Shown: positions 16,301 to 16,561 of the stretch, piece by piece
How the letters are laid out: the number at the start of each line of letters is the position of its first letter
Numbering within the stretch: the stretch's first letter is position 1
Assembly (NCBI GenBank): GCA_947441205.1
Contig: CANETM010000010.1
Coordinates: forward strand, 1 to 16,561
Length of the DNA: 16,561 nucleotides
Direction: 5' to 3'
From: Bacteroidota bacterium
GTDB taxonomy: Bacteria; Bacteroidota; Bacteroidia; Chitinophagales; Chitinophagaceae
Made by a program: the position numbers and the translations under genes
Notes under the pieces: model-generated
The model's input: the letters and a program-made list of their open reading frames with translations, nothing else
The model's database searches: none
Told to the model about the DNA's origin: nothing

Positions 16301-16561
16301 TTGTATAAACAATATAATTTCCATCGGGCGTATAAACAGCTCCAGGAAAATTTTGATTATTGTCATCGGTTAATGCTACCGTATCTTTTTTCTCAATATC
16401 TATATACCATAAATTCTCGGCACCGCTTCGATCTGAGATAAACAAAATTCTTTTTCCATCTGGACTAAAACTTGGGTGGTTGTCATAAGCCATTCCCTTA
16501 GTTACAGGTGTTGCATTCCCACCTTCCATTGGCAGGGTATATATATCACCCATCAAATCAA
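13341..16561 (-). CDS. TolB-type propeller plus amidohydrolase protein (5' end outside window)
   Basis: At least 1071 residues are visible, and the frame stays open to the window edge (Asp codon at 16557-16559), so the N-terminus with any signal peptide is missing. The first about 580 residues are PD40/TolB-like propeller repeats, such as HPSFSPDGKRILFISD, AVYTPDGNYIVYTKG, PVLSKDGKWLVYGS, ATPSPDGTKLALTV and QPAWHPNGKIIYFTT. A Lys/Asp/Ala-rich linker (about 595-635) follows. The C-terminal imidazolonepropionase-like amidohydrolase has the metal-binding THAHMW (His at about 717 and 719, codons at 14400-14408), GHEH, and a GSHGQLQGLGYHWEVW block where many relatives have an Asp ligand. It closes with LGSIETGKLADLIILDKNPL. 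From its family it is probably a periplasmic hydrolase of peptide-like or cyclic amide compounds; the substrate is unknown. It is followed by the TIM-barrel gene. Confidence 0.88.
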   Translation of the reverse strand, partial: DLMGDIYTLPMEGGNATPVTKGMAYDNHPSFSPDGKRILFISDRSGAENLWYIDIEKKDTVALTDDNNQNFPGAVYTPDGNYIVYTKGRRNTKLYLMHKNGGAGTQLIATPPNLKTIDPAVSADGRYVYYSSRMSAWNYNAMLPQYSIGVYDREKGNTRTIASRYGSAFTPVLSKDGKWLVYGSRFEDKTGLVKRNLTTGEENWLAYPVQRDDQESIAVLGVLPAMTFTPDSKFLITSYGGKIHKINIETAGQEEIAYNVNANIEMAPEVLFKYPVKDTIAAKATQIRDATPSPDGTKLALTVLNRLYIMDYPNGIPKRITKNNFTEAQPAWHPNGKIIYFTTWNIKGGSIHSIDLTTNKETEITKQNALYQGIAVDPTGKRLVFNRTTSQKFLDSKDPTYNDDEDELCWLDLANGEIRVIDKANGRSNAHFVKNENRIYLNNNGKLLSIQWDGGDEKEIVKITGITTFGSIPQHNGKPAGDPCMLPQMVSEDLDEAAKENNPPSNAASIIMSPLGKAAIAQVNNNIYYVTIPQAGKLIDISVADAKNAAFPSKLLTEIGGEFPAWESNGKNIHWSLGAAHFTYDIDKSYAFDDSLAIAKKAEDAAALLAKNDTTKKDSTNKESLAKKNDKKETPKFKASEQWVNVYYDKDIPTGSVLLKNARIITMNGDEVIEGGDVYIVNNRIKGIGKSGTLQVADNTATVDVSGKTIIPGFVDTHAHMWPSWGIHKNQAWVYAANLAYGVTTTRDPQTATTDVLTYGDMVEAGSMVGPRIYSTGPGVGYWSYNLKDSAQAESVLSQYSKYFNTKYIKMYLVGNRKQRQWVIQAAKNQQLMPTTEGGLDFKLNMTNLLDGYPGHEHSIPIYPLYNDVINIIAKSKMTVTPTLLVSYGGPWAENYFYETANPYADPKMQFFTPYEELASKSRRRATWFLPEEHVFQKHAVSMKNLVEAGGLAGIGSHGQLQGLGYHWEVWSMQSGGMRTIDALKVATILGASGLGLDKDLGSIETGKLADLIILDKNPLSDIHNTNSIKYVMKNGRLYNADNLSETVTGKRQLDRTEWIDIKPVKNTNVKD

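Noticed and set aside
16229..16441. Plus-strand frames opposite the amidohydrolase gene (also at 15631-15831 and 13408-13683).
   Set aside because: All are antisense to well conserved propeller or amidohydrolase sequence and lack recognisable domains.
13341..16556. Taking the TTG/ATG at 16556-16551 as the true start of the amidohydrolase protein.
   Set aside because: The frame is open to the window edge and the first visible residues (DLMGDIYTLP) are inside the first propeller repeat, so the gene is cut at the window end.
1..16561. CRISPR array, tRNA or rRNA genes, insertion sequences or phage genes.
   Set aside because: No regularly spaced repeats, cloverleaf-like sequence, transposase or integrase motif, or terminal inverted repeats were seen on either strand.

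Overview
The window is AT-rich chromosomal DNA that looks like the phylum Bacteroidota, most plausibly a Chitinophagaceae-type environmental bacterium. The evidence is the set of protein families (DUF1684, DUF1080, Tat-targeted TIM-barrel, TolB-propeller amidohydrolase), promoters of the TTG-N18-TAnnTTTG type, and starts that mostly lack Shine-Dalgarno sequences. The genus is inference only. I see no tRNA, rRNA, CRISPR array, insertion sequence or phage gene, and no non-coding stretch longer than about 240 bases.

Layout, left to right. (1) A plus-strand pair at 66-2248 encodes a secreted DUF1684 protein and a UDP-N-acetylhexosamine dehydrogenase. (2) A minus-strand secreted penicillin-acylase-family Ntn hydrolase lies at 2340-4433. 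(3) A small plus-strand HAD protein with its own promoter lies at 4510-4851. (4) A minus-strand pair at 4875-6400 encodes a secreted DUF1080 protein (3-keto-glycoside hydrolase family) and a YwaF/TIGR02206 membrane protein. (5) A minus-strand, overlapping pair at 6496-9061 encodes a stand-alone D-Ala-D-Ala-ligase-like ATP-grasp protein followed by a second ATP-grasp fused to a C-terminal SET methyltransferase domain. (6) A divergent LuxR-type regulator with a degenerate receiver lies at 9301-10005; its 3' end overlaps tail-to-tail with (7) a second, larger penicillin-acylase-family protein at 9945-12266. (8) A minus-strand pair at 12378-16561 encodes a very large TolB-propeller/amidohydrolase, whose 5' end is outside the window, and a Tat-exported TIM-barrel sugar isomerase/epimerase-like protein. 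A strong hairpin terminator follows this pair.

Much of the window is exported catabolism: two Ntn amidases, an amidohydrolase, a 3-keto-glycoside hydrolase family member and a TIM-barrel protein. The last two belong to families that often work together in 3-keto-sugar breakdown, and they share a nearly identical 19-20 nt start region here.

The most unusual locus is the ATP-grasp / ATP-grasp-SET pair beside the LuxR-type gene. It combines two putative ATP-dependent amide-forming enzymes with a eukaryote-like lysine methyltransferase fold that keeps its catalytic Tyr and zinc-binding cysteines. This suggests a ligation-plus-methylation pathway on a peptide, protein or small molecule whose product is unknown. 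This combination may already have been noted in comparative surveys of ATP-grasp enzymes; I am not aware of a biochemical function for it.
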